NCBI GenBank assembly: GCA_009777635.1
Contig: WRLK01000024.1
Location: 1 to 47,108 of the forward strand
Length of the DNA: 47,108 bases
Reading direction: 5' to 3'
Source of the DNA: Oscillospiraceae bacterium
GTDB taxonomy: Bacteria; Bacillota; Clostridia; Oscillospirales; Ruminococcaceae
The position numbers and the translations under genes are program-made. The notes below the pieces were generated by a model. The model did no database searches and was not told the origin of the DNA. It saw nothing but the letters and a program-made list of their open reading frames with translations. This document shows, piece by piece, positions 7,985-15,256 of the stretch; the first letter of the stretch is position 1, and the number at the start of each line of letters is the position of its first letter.

Positions 7985-10537
7985 TCACAGATATTGGTGC
8001 AGTTTTTCAAATACAATGTTGATATCAAGCGGTTTTCCGATATGATCGTTCATTCCTGCCGCAATGCAGTTGTCAATGTCTTCCTGAAACACGTTTGCGG
8101 TCATCGCCACGATCGGCAGCTTCTCTTTGCCATAATACGGCATCGTGCGGATACGCCGCGTCGCCTCAAGCCCGTCCATTTCAGGCATTTGCATATCCAT
8201 GAACACCAAATCGTATTTACATGGAGCTTCCGTTATCATGTCAAGGGCTTGCCTGCCGTTTTCGGCCATATCAATCTCAAGGCCCGTGCCGTCTAAAAGC
8301 GCGATGAGTATCCTGCGGTTTATTTCGATATCCTCAGCGAGCAGTATCCTTTTGCCGGAAAACACGCCGTTATGATCAAAGAATTCGTCGGGCGTCTCGT
8401 CAAGGTTATCTAAAGCGGCCGCAAGCTTTACAGTAAACGTAAACGTGGAACCGTGGCCGAGTTGCGAATCAATCGTGATTTTACCGCCCATCATCTCAAT
8501 GAAGCGCTTCGATATCGGAAGCCCAAGGCCCGTGCCTCCAAACCTGCGGTTTGTGCCGGTCTCCGCTTGTTCAAACGCGCGGAATATCCGTATCTGCTGC
8601 TCCTCAGAGATACCGATTCCGGTATCGTACACCGCAAACCGAAGCTCGCAAACTCCGTTTTGCTCTCCCAAAAAAGACCCGTGAAGCCCGATTTCACCGT
8701 GGTCCGGCGTAAAAATCGCCGCGTTCGAAAGCAGGTTTGTAAGTATCTGCGTAAGCCGCTGTTCGTCTCCAATAAACGACTTCGGCATGTTGCCGTCTAT
8801 ATTCATAAAAAAGCTTAAATGTTTTTCATCGATGCGAAACTGGACAAACGATACGGCCTTTTGCAGCAGCTTGTCTAAATCGAAGCGCGTGCGTTTAAGC
8901 TCCAGCTTGTTCGCTTCAATATTCGACATGTCGAGGATGTCGTTTATTACGCCAAGCAGATGCGCCGCGGCGTCTTCGATTTTATTAAGCGCGTATTTTC
9001 TCTTATCGTCGTCCTTCGCGTTCTTCGCTACCGTTGCCATGCCAATGACGGCGTTGAGGGGCGTACGCATTTCGTGGCTCATTTTTGCCAAAAATTCGCT
9101 TTTAACGCGGTTTGCCCTGTGCACCTCGAACATCGTGTCATTGATTTCGTTTAACATCTTTTTATATTCCCGCAAATCGCTCGTATAACCGACCACCACG
9201 TAGCCGCCCCTGTATTCGACCCTGACAAGCGTGATTTTAGCGGGCATGGGCATGCCGTCAATATGTTGGTGCATCCATTCAAATTCACAGCGGCCTTCTG
9301 CGAACGCCCTTTTTACACATATTAATGCTTTTTCTGCAGAGGGAATGCCGTCCGGCTGGAGCTCGGGCGAAAGCTTGAAAAAATTGTCTAGAAAATCCTG
9401 CTTTCTTTGAAACCCGTAAAGCTTGACGGCGGCTTCGTTACAATCTATAACATTGTAGTTTTCGTCCCAAAGCTGGGCGCAGATCGGCGACGAATCGAAC
9501 ATGAGGTGCACGCGCTTTTCAGCTTCCCGGAGTTTGCGCAGATCCCATGTATAGCCCGCTATGACATACTTATCCTTATATTTTAGCCTGACAAGCGTGG
9601 TTTCAACGGGGATTGGCATGCCGTCAAGGGTTTGGTGCATCCATTCAAACGTACATCCGCCCTCGGTAAGCGCCGTTCTTACATAATTGACGGCTGACTC
9701 CCGTGTAGATTTGCCGTCCGGCTGGAATTCAGGCGACAAATTATAAAAATTATCTATGTATTCCCGCTTGCTTTTTAAACCGAACAGCTTTACCGCGGCG
9801 TTGTTGCAGTCAATGCAATTAATCTTATCATCCCATAGCTGGCAGCTCATCGGACATGCGTCCAGCATGAGGTTTACATATTCTTCCGCTTCATCTACGC
9901 GCCGCTGCATTTCGTTCTGCATGATGGCGTTTGCAAACAAAAACGCGGCGGAGTTCATCATTTCAGCGCTTTCATCGTCAAAATACCGCTCGTCGCGGGT
10001 AGTTCCAAAAACCACGAACCCCCAGAAATCATTGCCCATGAATACCGGCACAACAAATACCGACGCGATGCCGTAAGCTCTAAGGAGCTCAGCCTCGCGT
10101 TCAGGCAGAAGACGGGTAGGCCCGTTTACCGTATTGCCGTTCGCCAGCAGCTTTTCCCACCCCGGAACGAAATCGGCATACGGTTTGTCGGCAAAAACGC
10201 TTATCGCTTTCGTCGCGCCTCCCGAATCCTTGTCCCAGCGATAAATCTGCGACGCGTGCAGCCCGTCGGGCTTTTTAAAATTGCGCCAGACAGTCAGCCT
10301 GTCTATATCTAACGCGCTAACAATCAGCTCTACTCCCGCGTCCATGATATCCGCAAACGGTATATCGAGCTGCGACAGGAACGTAGTGGCCAAGTTGTTC
10401 AAGGCATTCATTAATTGTTCCCGTCGCCCGGCAGCTTTTAGCATTTGCTCCCGCACCTGATTTAAGACGTCTTCCGTGAACGCATGGCCGTCGGGTTCGG
10501 GGCGCTCCTGATTTTCAGGACTATTTGCCATTTCCAT
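7985..10537 (-). CDS. Hybrid sensor histidine kinase (GAF-PAS-PAS-HisKA-HATPase-REC)
   Basis: A soluble 850-residue hybrid kinase without a visible membrane segment. Domains in order: GAF (about 50-210), two PAS modules (about 216-335 and 341-458) that are clearly internal duplicates, HisKA with phospho-acceptor His488 in SHEMRTPLN, HATPase with N601/N605, DTGIG at 638 and GGTGLGLPI near 667, and a receiver domain with phospho-acceptor Asp781 in FMDMQMPEMDG. Both PAS copies share EWMHQ followed by DGMP, so they probably sense related ligands. There is no output domain and no adjacent response regulator gene, so signalling must pass to a partner encoded elsewhere through a phosphorelay. The ATG has AGGAG nearby. 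It ends 18 bp from the convergent HD-domain gene. Confidence 0.93.
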   Translation of the reverse strand: MEMANSPENQERPEPDGHAFTEDVLNQVREQMLKAAGRREQLMNALNNLATTFLSQLDIPFADIMDAGVELIVSALDIDRLTVWRNFKKPDGLHASQIYRWDKDSGGATKAISVFADKPYADFVPGWEKLLANGNTVNGPTRLLPEREAELLRAYGIASVFVVPVFMGNDFWGFVVFGTTRDERYFDDESAEMMNSAAFLFANAIMQNEMQRRVDEAEEYVNLMLDACPMSCQLWDDKINCIDCNNAAVKLFGLKSKREYIDNFYNLSPEFQPDGKSTRESAVNYVRTALTEGGCTFEWMHQTLDGMPIPVETTLVRLKYKDKYVIAGYTWDLRKLREAEKRVHLMFDSSPICAQLWDENYNVIDCNEAAVKLYGFQRKQDFLDNFFKLSPELQPDGIPSAEKALICVKRAFAEGRCEFEWMHQHIDGMPMPAKITLVRVEYRGGYVVVGYTSDLREYKKMLNEINDTMFEVHRANRVKSEFLAKMSHEMRTPLNAVIGMATVAKNAKDDDKRKYALNKIEDAAAHLLGVINDILDMSNIEANKLELKRTRFDLDKLLQKAVSFVQFRIDEKHLSFFMNIDGNMPKSFIGDEQRLTQILTNLLSNAAIFTPDHGEIGLHGSFLGEQNGVCELRFAVYDTGIGISEEQQIRIFRAFEQAETGTNRRFGGTGLGLPISKRFIEMMGGKITIDSQLGHGSTFTFTVKLAAALDNLDETPDEFFDHNGVFSGKRILLAEDIEINRRILIALLDGTGLEIDMAENGRQALDMITEAPCKYDLVFMDMQMPEMDGLEATRRIRTMPYYGKEKLPIVAMTANVFQEDIDNCIAAGMNDHIGKPLDINIVFEKLHQYL

Positions 10538-10686
10538 ACCTCTCCTTTAAGACGTCTAACTGCCCTGTTGCTGACATAAGTTTATATTAATTCATTTTAT
10601 AATATTTTATGAGTCAAAGCAAGTGTTTTTTGTAAAGACTTATTCTATTGGGGTTACCATATTTTTCTTTTTTATGTATACAATAC

Positions 10687-10719
10687 AAAAGGCCCGCGCT
10701 TTAGAGCGCCGGGCCTTTT
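10687..10719 (-). terminator. Bidirectional intrinsic terminator after the DUF3788 gene
   Basis: AAAAGGCCCG pairs with CGGGCCTTTT around a short GC-rich inner stem. The minus strand continues in TTTTGTATTG, directly after the stop of the DUF3788 gene. The A-rich opposite flank means it could also stop plus-strand transcription. Confidence 0.8.
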
Positions 10720-10730
10720 GTGTTTTCCTG

Positions 10731-11174
10731 TCAGTTTTTAGGCTCCATCTTCACGGCGCAAAGGCGTATGAAATCCCGAAGCTCGCGCTCGTTTTCAATG
10801 CGGAACATCATGTATTTGCCGTTTTTCATAAAATCATTGGCGGTTTTCCATGACTGCGCCACCTTTTCGGTAAGCGCGGGAATGATCGCGTCAACCTCAG
10901 GCGCAAGCTTGTAGCTGATCACAAGGAACACGGAGAACCCGCCCTCCTCGGGGTACAGGGTGCCGAAGGACCGGCCGCTTTTTTGAAGCTTCACATTCCA
11001 GCCCGGCTTTTCCGAGCAGCCGCTGTATGTCATCTTGGGCTTTGCGCCGTATGCCTTGTCCATGTGCAAAAACAGCTCCTGCCACAGCCGTTTGCCCTCG
11101 CCGCCGATGTAATCCTCGATGTTTTCAAACGCCGGCTGCATCGCGGAGTTGTATAGCTCGTTCCAGTCCATCAT
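10731..11174 (-). CDS. DUF3788 family protein
   Basis: A 147-residue soluble protein resembling the DUF3788 family. It begins DWNELYNSAMQPAFENIEDYI and contains the family-like stretch GRSFGTLYPEEGGFSVFLVISY in its middle. No catalytic motif or membrane segment is visible, and the molecular function of the family is unknown. It follows the GyrI-like gene by 16 bp on the same strand, and its mRNA ends at the strong hairpin beyond its stop. The WYL-type regulator just upstream and the operator-like dyad before the GyrI gene suggest that this two-gene unit is induced by a small molecule, possibly a toxic compound bound by the GyrI-like partner. Confidence 0.75.
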   Translation of the reverse strand: MMDWNELYNSAMQPAFENIEDYIGGEGKRLWQELFLHMDKAYGAKPKMTYSGCSEKPGWNVKLQKSGRSFGTLYPEEGGFSVFLVISYKLAPEVDAIIPALTEKVAQSWKTANDFMKNGKYMMFRIENERELRDFIRLCAVKMEPKN

Positions 11175-11190
11175 TTTGGCCTCTTTCGTA

Positions 11191-11652
11191 TCACTGCACA
11201 GGCGTTACAAGCAGCGTCAATGCTTCGCTCGGCGGAAATCCCGGCCCGTTGTAATAATACTCATGCATGGCTCCCGTTGGCTTAAAGCCGTTGTCTTCAA
11301 TCCATTTCATCTTTTCGTTGTAAACCGGCTCTATTTCCGCATAAGGCCCGCGGTACATACAGGTGACAAGCTTTCCCGACGGGGCGCTCGCGGGCTTTAC
11401 CGCATCGTTTCCCGCAAGCTTTTCCGCAACGGGAAAGCCCATCTCGACGTCGAGGTTTTGCATGTCCATATTGTAGTATGTGACATACGGCGCGTCGGAC
11501 GGAAATGCGCCCGCTTCTTTCATGTACGCCATGATTTTACCGTAGGATTCCCCGATTATTTGCGGCAATTTCTCCACGGATGTGGTTACCCTTACGGATA
11601 ACGCCGGCTGCTCCCCACGCACCATGACCTCAAAGTTCGATACTCTTGGCAT
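11191..11652 (-). CDS. Stand-alone GyrI-like effector-binding domain protein
   Basis: A 153-residue single-domain protein of the GyrI-like/AraC effector-binding superfamily. The sequence holds two copies of the SHS2-type beta-strand pattern, with the conserved MYRGPYAEIEPVYNEKMKWIEDNGF in the second half. Such proteins bind cationic amphiphilic or other hydrophobic small molecules; related members hydrolyse or sequester them. There is no DNA-binding domain. A good ribosome binding site (AGGAGG) precedes the ATG. The promoter region carries a -10 box TATAAT (11685-11690) and, 8 bp further upstream, a perfect dyad overlapping the stop codon of the regulator gene. It is probably the first target gene of that regulator. 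Confidence 0.82.
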   Translation of the reverse strand: MPRVSNFEVMVRGEQPALSVRVTTSVEKLPQIIGESYGKIMAYMKEAGAFPSDAPYVTYYNMDMQNLDVEMGFPVAEKLAGNDAVKPASAPSGKLVTCMYRGPYAEIEPVYNEKMKWIEDNGFKPTGAMHEYYYNGPGFPPSEALTLLVTPVQ

Positions 11653-11684
11653 TTTTGACTCCTCCTGTTTTTTGTATTGTCCCC

Positions 11685-11690
11685 ATTATA
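11685..11690 (-). promoter_or_regulatory. -10 box of the GyrI/DUF3788 operon
   Basis: A perfect TATAAT on the minus strand lies about 33 bp before the GyrI start. No recognisable -35 hexamer occurs at 16-18 bp; that position is occupied by the operator dyad, which is compatible with an activator-dependent promoter. Confidence 0.55.
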
Positions 11691-11698
11691 TCTTCTTT

Positions 11699-11721
11699 AA
11701 TATGACAACATAGGTCATATT
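11699..11721. promoter_or_regulatory. Operator-like dyad upstream of the GyrI/DUF3788 operon
   Basis: Perfect 8-bp arms AATATGAC and GTCATATT flank a 7-bp spacer. It overlaps the last codon and stop of the WYL regulator gene and sits 8 bp upstream of the TATAAT at 11685-11690. A near copy occurs in the promoter of the regulator itself. Confidence 0.7.
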
Positions 11722-12610
11722 AAAAATATTTCTCAAAACTTCTTTTAAGCATATCCCTTACGCTGTTTCGAAGATACTCCGGCTTCAGCGCTTCGGCGGA
11801 GCATCCGAACGACATGATATATCCGCAAAGCCAATCGTCGACGGGGGCGTTAAAGGCCACGGTGAAGCTTCCGTCTTCGTTTACGGAAATACAATCGTCC
11901 TCGAAATCATCGTAAACCCTGTACCGCATCGATTGATCAAACCATACCAAGACTTCCGGCAGCAGCGGCGGCGGGTTTTCAGCGTCGCCATAACACGGCG
12001 CCGCCCTTGTCTCAAAGAACCTTCCGGTAAGCGCGATATTTTTCATGCGCGTCACCTTAAACAGGCGGAAATCTTTTTTAGCGGTGCAAAAGGCTACAAG
12101 ATACCATGCCCTTGATTTAAACCAAAGCTTAAGCGGCTCGGCCTCGCGCAGGGAATACTTGCCGCCGGCGCCGAAGTATTCAAACCGAATCGCGTTCCTT
12201 GTAATGATCGCCTGTTTTAATAAATCAAACTGGGCCCGCGACAAAGGGTTCCAGCCGGAAAAATCAATCTCGACCCAGTTTGCGGCGCCTTCCCCGAAAA
12301 AAGCGGTAAGCTTTGAAAGAACGCCGCTTGAATCGTTTCCCGCGGCGTATATGCCTTGGAGCGCCGCTATGATCTCGTTTTTCTCATCGTTTGACAACAG
12401 TGTCTTATTCAATACAAATTCCGGCATAAGGCCGATTCCTCCGCCCCTGCCCTTTTGCATATACACCGGCACGTTCGCCGCCGACAGCGTTTCCACATCG
12501 CGGTAAATTGTACGGCGCGATACCTCGAAGCGTTCCGCCAGCTCCTGTGCCGTAACGCTTTTCCTGTCAAGAAGTATATAGATAATCTCAAACAATCTGT
12601 TCGTCCGCAT
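11720..12610 (-). CDS. YafY-like HTH/WYL-domain transcriptional regulator
   Basis: A 296-residue cytoplasmic regulator. The N-terminal winged helix (residues 1-60) reads TAQELAERFEVSRRTIYRDVETL, the DeoR/HTH_11 recognition pattern. The middle part (about 130-200) is a WYL domain, containing RFEYFGAGGKYSLREAEPLKLWFKSRAWYLVAF, and a WCX extension follows. WYL domains bind nucleotides or other negatively charged ligands. The ATG at 12610 is preferred over upstream starts because it begins directly at the helix-turn-helix and has GGGGTG just upstream. Its own promoter carries a dyad nearly identical to the one before the downstream GyrI operon, implying autoregulation and control of that operon. 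Confidence 0.9.
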   Translation of the reverse strand: MRTNRLFEIIYILLDRKSVTAQELAERFEVSRRTIYRDVETLSAANVPVYMQKGRGGGIGLMPEFVLNKTLLSNDEKNEIIAALQGIYAAGNDSSGVLSKLTAFFGEGAANWVEIDFSGWNPLSRAQFDLLKQAIITRNAIRFEYFGAGGKYSLREAEPLKLWFKSRAWYLVAFCTAKKDFRLFKVTRMKNIALTGRFFETRAAPCYGDAENPPPLLPEVLVWFDQSMRYRVYDDFEDDCISVNEDGSFTVAFNAPVDDWLCGYIMSFGCSAEALKPEYLRNSVRDMLKRSFEKYF

Positions 12611-12637
12611 CGCCGCACCCCGCATCCGTATTTTTAC

Positions 12638-12643
12638 AGTATA
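12638..12643 (-). promoter_or_regulatory. -10 box of the WYL regulator gene
   Basis: TATACT on the minus strand lies 27 bp before the regulator ATG. As at the GyrI promoter, no good -35 box is found at standard spacing and a dyad lies in its place. Confidence 0.5.
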
Positions 12644-12650
12644 CCACAAA

Positions 12651-12674
12651 AATATGACAACATCTCGTCATATA
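12651..12674. promoter_or_regulatory. Operator-like dyad upstream of the WYL regulator gene
   Basis: ATATGAC and GTCATAT (7-bp perfect arms, 8-bp spacer) share the sequence AATATGACAACAT with the dyad at 11699-11721. It begins 7 bp upstream of the -10 box, almost the same geometry as the other copy. Confidence 0.7.
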
Positions 12675-12701
12675 TATTATTTCAATATTTCGGAAAATAT
12701 A

Positions 12702-12730
12702 TTGACACGATTTCATTTATGCTGTATAAT
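12702..12730 (+). promoter_or_regulatory. Consensus sigma-A promoter of the HTH/holin mini-operon
   Basis: Perfect TTGACA (12702-12707), 17-bp spacer and perfect TATAAT (12725-12730). It is the best promoter match in the window, suggesting strong vegetative or host-polymerase-driven expression. Confidence 0.85.
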
Positions 12731-12776
12731 TAAATCAGAACATAGGTTCCAAGACATGATACGAGGAGGACAAGCT

Positions 12777-13142
12777 ATGAAAGACACAGGCTCTCGCACA
12801 ATACCGCTTGAATATGCCGCCGTATGGCAGGCAGACCGCCGGATGCTTCCGGCATATTTGCGAAGAGGCGATAACGCGCGGCGGATTCAAAGCTACAAGC
12901 GGGCGCTTCAAAAAGCGCTTGAGGCGCGCGTTACGCCGCTTCAGCGGGAACATCTGATGCTGTTTTACGAAAAGCGCATGAACAAAACGCAAATCGGAAA
13001 AATTTACGGCGTCGGCTCATCGACGGTGTGCAAGACTTTGAAGTCCGCGGAAAAAAATATCAAGGAGTACATAGACCTGTACATGCAGATATACGATATG
13101 CTTGAACAGGAACATTTGTGTGAGGATAACGAACTTTGCTGA
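12777..13142 (+). CDS. Sigma-70 region 4-like HTH protein
   Basis: A 121-residue protein whose C-terminal half (about 45-105) matches the sigma region 4 helix-turn-helix pattern: TPLQREHLMLFYEKRMNK, then TQIGKIYGVGSSTVCKTLK. No region 2 is present, so it is not a complete sigma factor. Proteins of this size and shape are common in prophages and conjugative elements as late-gene or ArpU-like regulators. The ATG at 12777 has AGGAGG seven bases upstream; the frame is open further upstream but contains the promoter. It is the first gene of a three-gene unit ending in a holin. Confidence 0.75.
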   Translation: MKDTGSRTIPLEYAAVWQADRRMLPAYLRRGDNARRIQSYKRALQKALEARVTPLQREHLMLFYEKRMNKTQIGKIYGVGSSTVCKTLKSAEKNIKEYIDLYMQIYDMLEQEHLCEDNELC

Positions 13143-13155
13143 TAAGGAGAACGAC

Positions 13156-13401
13156 ATGCAGGATATAGCAAACACAATTTTAGAGTACAGGGAAAGCGCG
13201 GCGCTTCTAAAGGGCCGGATTTCCGAGTTAAACGAGCAGATCAGGGGAGACGCCACAAATCACGAGGGTATGACAAGGCAGCTATTGGAACGGCGCGGCG
13301 TGCTGTATACCCAGCTTGCCGGTATCGAATACGCAATCCGCGAGCTTGTGCAATATGAAAATGCCGTCTTAGCGCGGGAGGTGAAACAAAAAGTTGGATA
13401 A
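13156..13401 (+). CDS. Small coiled-coil protein
   Basis: An 81-residue, highly charged protein predicted to be almost entirely helical, with heptad-like patterns in YRESAALLKGRISELNEQI and in the following segment. It has no Cys, no membrane segment and no recognisable family. The ATG at 13156 has AAGGAGA at 13144-13150. It lies 13 bp after the HTH gene, and its stop overlaps the holin start by 8 bp, so translation of the two is probably coupled. Similar short helical proteins are often found next to holins in phage lysis or tail modules, but its function here is unknown. Confidence 0.7.
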   Translation: MQDIANTILEYRESAALLKGRISELNEQIRGDATNHEGMTRQLLERRGVLYTQLAGIEYAIRELVQYENAVLAREVKQKVG

Positions 13402-13855
13402 TATGGGCGTCATTTTAAGAGCAGGCGCCGCTTCGCTTATCGCGGCGGTATCCATGCGGCTTGACATCCTCGGCGATTTGCTGTGGCTGTTTCTTTTAAG
13501 CGTAGCGCTTGACTATTTAACAGGGATCGCGGCGGCGGTTTACACAAAAAAACTAAGCAGCGGCACAGGGCTTCGCGGCATCGTGAAAAAAACAAGCTTA
13601 TGCTTTGTGATTGCGGCGGCACTCTTAACGGACGACTTGATTTCGAAAACCGCAAGCCAGTTCGGGCATCCGTTTTCAACGGGAAACTTAATCGCAGTCG
13701 CCGTGACGACGTGGCTTACGATAAACGAGCTGATTTCTATCCTTGAGAATATCGACAAGATGAACATCCCGCTCCCGCCGTTTTTGCTGGCCGCGCTGCG
13801 CCGGCTGAAAACCCACACGGAGAAGCGGAGCGAAAGCCTTACGGCCGACAAATAA
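13394..13855 (+). CDS. Phage holin family protein
   Basis: A 153-residue membrane protein resembling the phage holin 4_1 (TcdE/Cph1-like toxin secretion/lysis) family. Three to four hydrophobic segments are visible: about 5-25, 27-50, 68-90 and 100-115. The diagnostic VALDYLTGIAAAV motif lies in the second segment, and the C-terminus is short and basic, as in holins. The TTG at 13394 is favoured because GGAGGTG lies 10 bases upstream; the ATG at 13403 is too far from it. No endolysin, toxin or other phage gene adjoins it, so it may be a remnant of a lysis cassette or a domesticated pore for protein release. A strong terminator follows at once. Confidence 0.82.
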   Translation: MDNMGVILRAGAASLIAAVSMRLDILGDLLWLFLLSVALDYLTGIAAAVYTKKLSSGTGLRGIVKKTSLCFVIAAALLTDDLISKTASQFGHPFSTGNLIAVAVTTWLTINELISILENIDKMNIPLPPFLLAALRRLKTHTEKRSESLTADK

Positions 13856-13856
13856 C

Positions 13857-13898
13857 AAACCCGCGGATACCGTGCGTTGACGGAATCCGCGGGTTTTA
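13857..13898 (+). terminator. Intrinsic terminator of the holin mini-operon
   Basis: A stem of AAACCCGCGGAT plus CCG, with one mismatch, pairs across an eight-base loop and ends in GGGTTTTATT, immediately after the holin stop. Confidence 0.88.
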
Positions 13899-13940
13899 TT
13901 GTGAGCAGACCCTGGGAGCCGGGGGACATCCCCGCCGATA

Positions 13941-14480
13941 TTATATTTTCAATTCACACGTCTTAATCACATTTGCAAACATTCCGTTTAATGAAGCCAT
14001 GAATGCTTTATGGACAGTTTCAGCCGGTATGATTTCATCGTTATAAGTCAAATCCTTGGTGGCGCAGGCATCGTCCAGCAGGACGACACGGAACCCAAAA
14101 TCCTGACACGCCCTTACGGCTGTATCTATACACATATGGCTCATCATTCCACAAATAACGATATCGGTAATTTCGTTGTCTTTTAATACTTTTTCAAGAT
14201 TTGTCCCTAAAAAACTACTCGGCATATGTTTTGTTATATGATATTCATTCTCCAACGGAGTCAAATTTTCATGGATTTGAACCCCATGCGTTTCCGGCAG
14301 GAAAAACGCGTCATTGGGCCCGCCGACATGCTGTACATGAATTACCGTAAATCCCTTTGCCCGGAATTTCGCCAGCACTTTTTCAATATTTGCCAACGCC
14401 CCGTTCGGATTGTGAAGCTGTGATTTTCCACCCTCAAAGTAATCGTTTTGGACATCGATGATAAGCAATGCCTGTTTCAA
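13941..14480 (-). CDS. Isochorismatase-family cysteine hydrolase
   Basis: A 179-residue alpha/beta hydrolase of the isochorismatase-like family (nicotinamidases, N-carbamoyl hydrolases and related enzymes). The catalytic triad is complete: Asp9 in IIDVQNDYF, Lys84 in ITKHMPSSF, and Cys117 in GMMSHMCIDTAVRA, where the MSHMCID context is typical of the uncharacterised YcaC-like subgroup. The TTG start at 14480 is preferred because GGGAG lies nine bases upstream; an ATG pair 18 bases further upstream has no ribosome binding site. The substrate cannot be inferred. It stands alone between the holin unit and the cvpA-like gene. Confidence 0.88.
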   Translation of the reverse strand: MKQALLIIDVQNDYFEGGKSQLHNPNGALANIEKVLAKFRAKGFTVIHVQHVGGPNDAFFLPETHGVQIHENLTPLENEYHITKHMPSSFLGTNLEKVLKDNEITDIVICGMMSHMCIDTAVRACQDFGFRVVLLDDACATKDLTYNDEIIPAETVHKAFMASLNGMFANVIKTCELKI

Positions 14481-14569
14481 AAAAACATCTCCCATCATAT
14501 GATTCTGTATTCAATAACGAAAAGTGCCATTATCATGTAATGTTATACTAACAAATCCTGGGCCTCCCG

Positions 14570-15199
14570 TCAACAAAAATGTCGCCAGATATAGGTGCTT
14601 TCCATAACCTCAAAGTTCAGCCACCACCATGCCCCGCCGGAAACCGTTACCGCGAGCCTTAAGATAAGCCCCGACACAATCAGCGCAATCACGCCCTCAA
14701 CAGCGCCCGCGATACCGCCGAGCACCGTGTTGAACGTCCCGATCACCGGTATCCTGTTGATTGCCGTAAAGAATCTTGAAAGCCAGCGCACAAACCACGC
14801 AACCAATGCGAACAAAAGCAAAAACGAAGCCGCTTCCAGGATGTTAGTAACCGGCTTCTTAAGCGCCATCCCGATGATCTGCTCCGACAGTATATCGGCA
14901 GCGTCAACCGGCAGCCCCGCGATTTGCTCCTGACTTTGCCCCATCATCCCCCGAAATGCAAACGGTATGGCCATAATCGCGTTCACAGGGGAGGCGCCCG
15001 GCTGCGACATCATTGATTCTATGTTGTTCACAAGTATGTTTTTGACCATGCCGTATACAAAATTGTTATACAGAACATCGGCAATCTGCCTGTGGAACCT
15101 CGTTGCCAAAAGCACCGCCGCGATGTACATAGAAAGCCTGGTAGCAGTGGAGACAAAGCCTCTTCCCGCGCATATGTAAACACACGTCATTACAATCAA
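14570..15199 (-). CDS. CvpA family membrane protein
   Basis: An integral membrane protein of the CvpA family (named after colicin V production, with a broader envelope role). Hydrophobic helices are visible near residues 1-25, 105-125 and 155-185, with RIPVIGTFNTVLGGIAGAVEGV as the conserved C-terminal family motif. The start is uncertain. The frame has a TTG at 15199 and an ATG at 15190, but it stays open to the upstream gene's stop at 15257. The extra residues (WALWDILAVLIVMTCVY) complete the family's first membrane helix and its GRGFV turn. The only good ribosome binding site (GGGGTGAT) points to a non-standard ATC/ATT start near 15250. It is the last gene of the ecf-truA-DUF5711 run. Confidence 0.75.
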   Translation of the reverse strand: MIVMTCVYICAGRGFVSTATRLSMYIAAVLLATRFHRQIADVLYNNFVYGMVKNILVNNIESMMSQPGASPVNAIMAIPFAFRGMMGQSQEQIAGLPVDAADILSEQIIGMALKKPVTNILEAASFLLLFALVAWFVRWLSRFFTAINRIPVIGTFNTVLGGIAGAVEGVIALIVSGLILRLAVTVSGGAWWWLNFEVMESTYIWRHFC

Positions 15200-15256
15200 A
15201 ACCGCGAGGATATCCCATAAAGCCCATATATATTGCCCTATATTTAAAATGATAAA

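Noticed and set aside
12702-13898. A prophage
   Set aside because: Only one holin-like and one phage-like regulatory gene are present; no integrase, structural, endolysin or att-like sequences were found.
13899-13940. GGGGACATCCCC mini-hairpin after the holin operon
   Set aside because: Only five base pairs with no T-run in either direction; the holin terminator just before it is sufficient.
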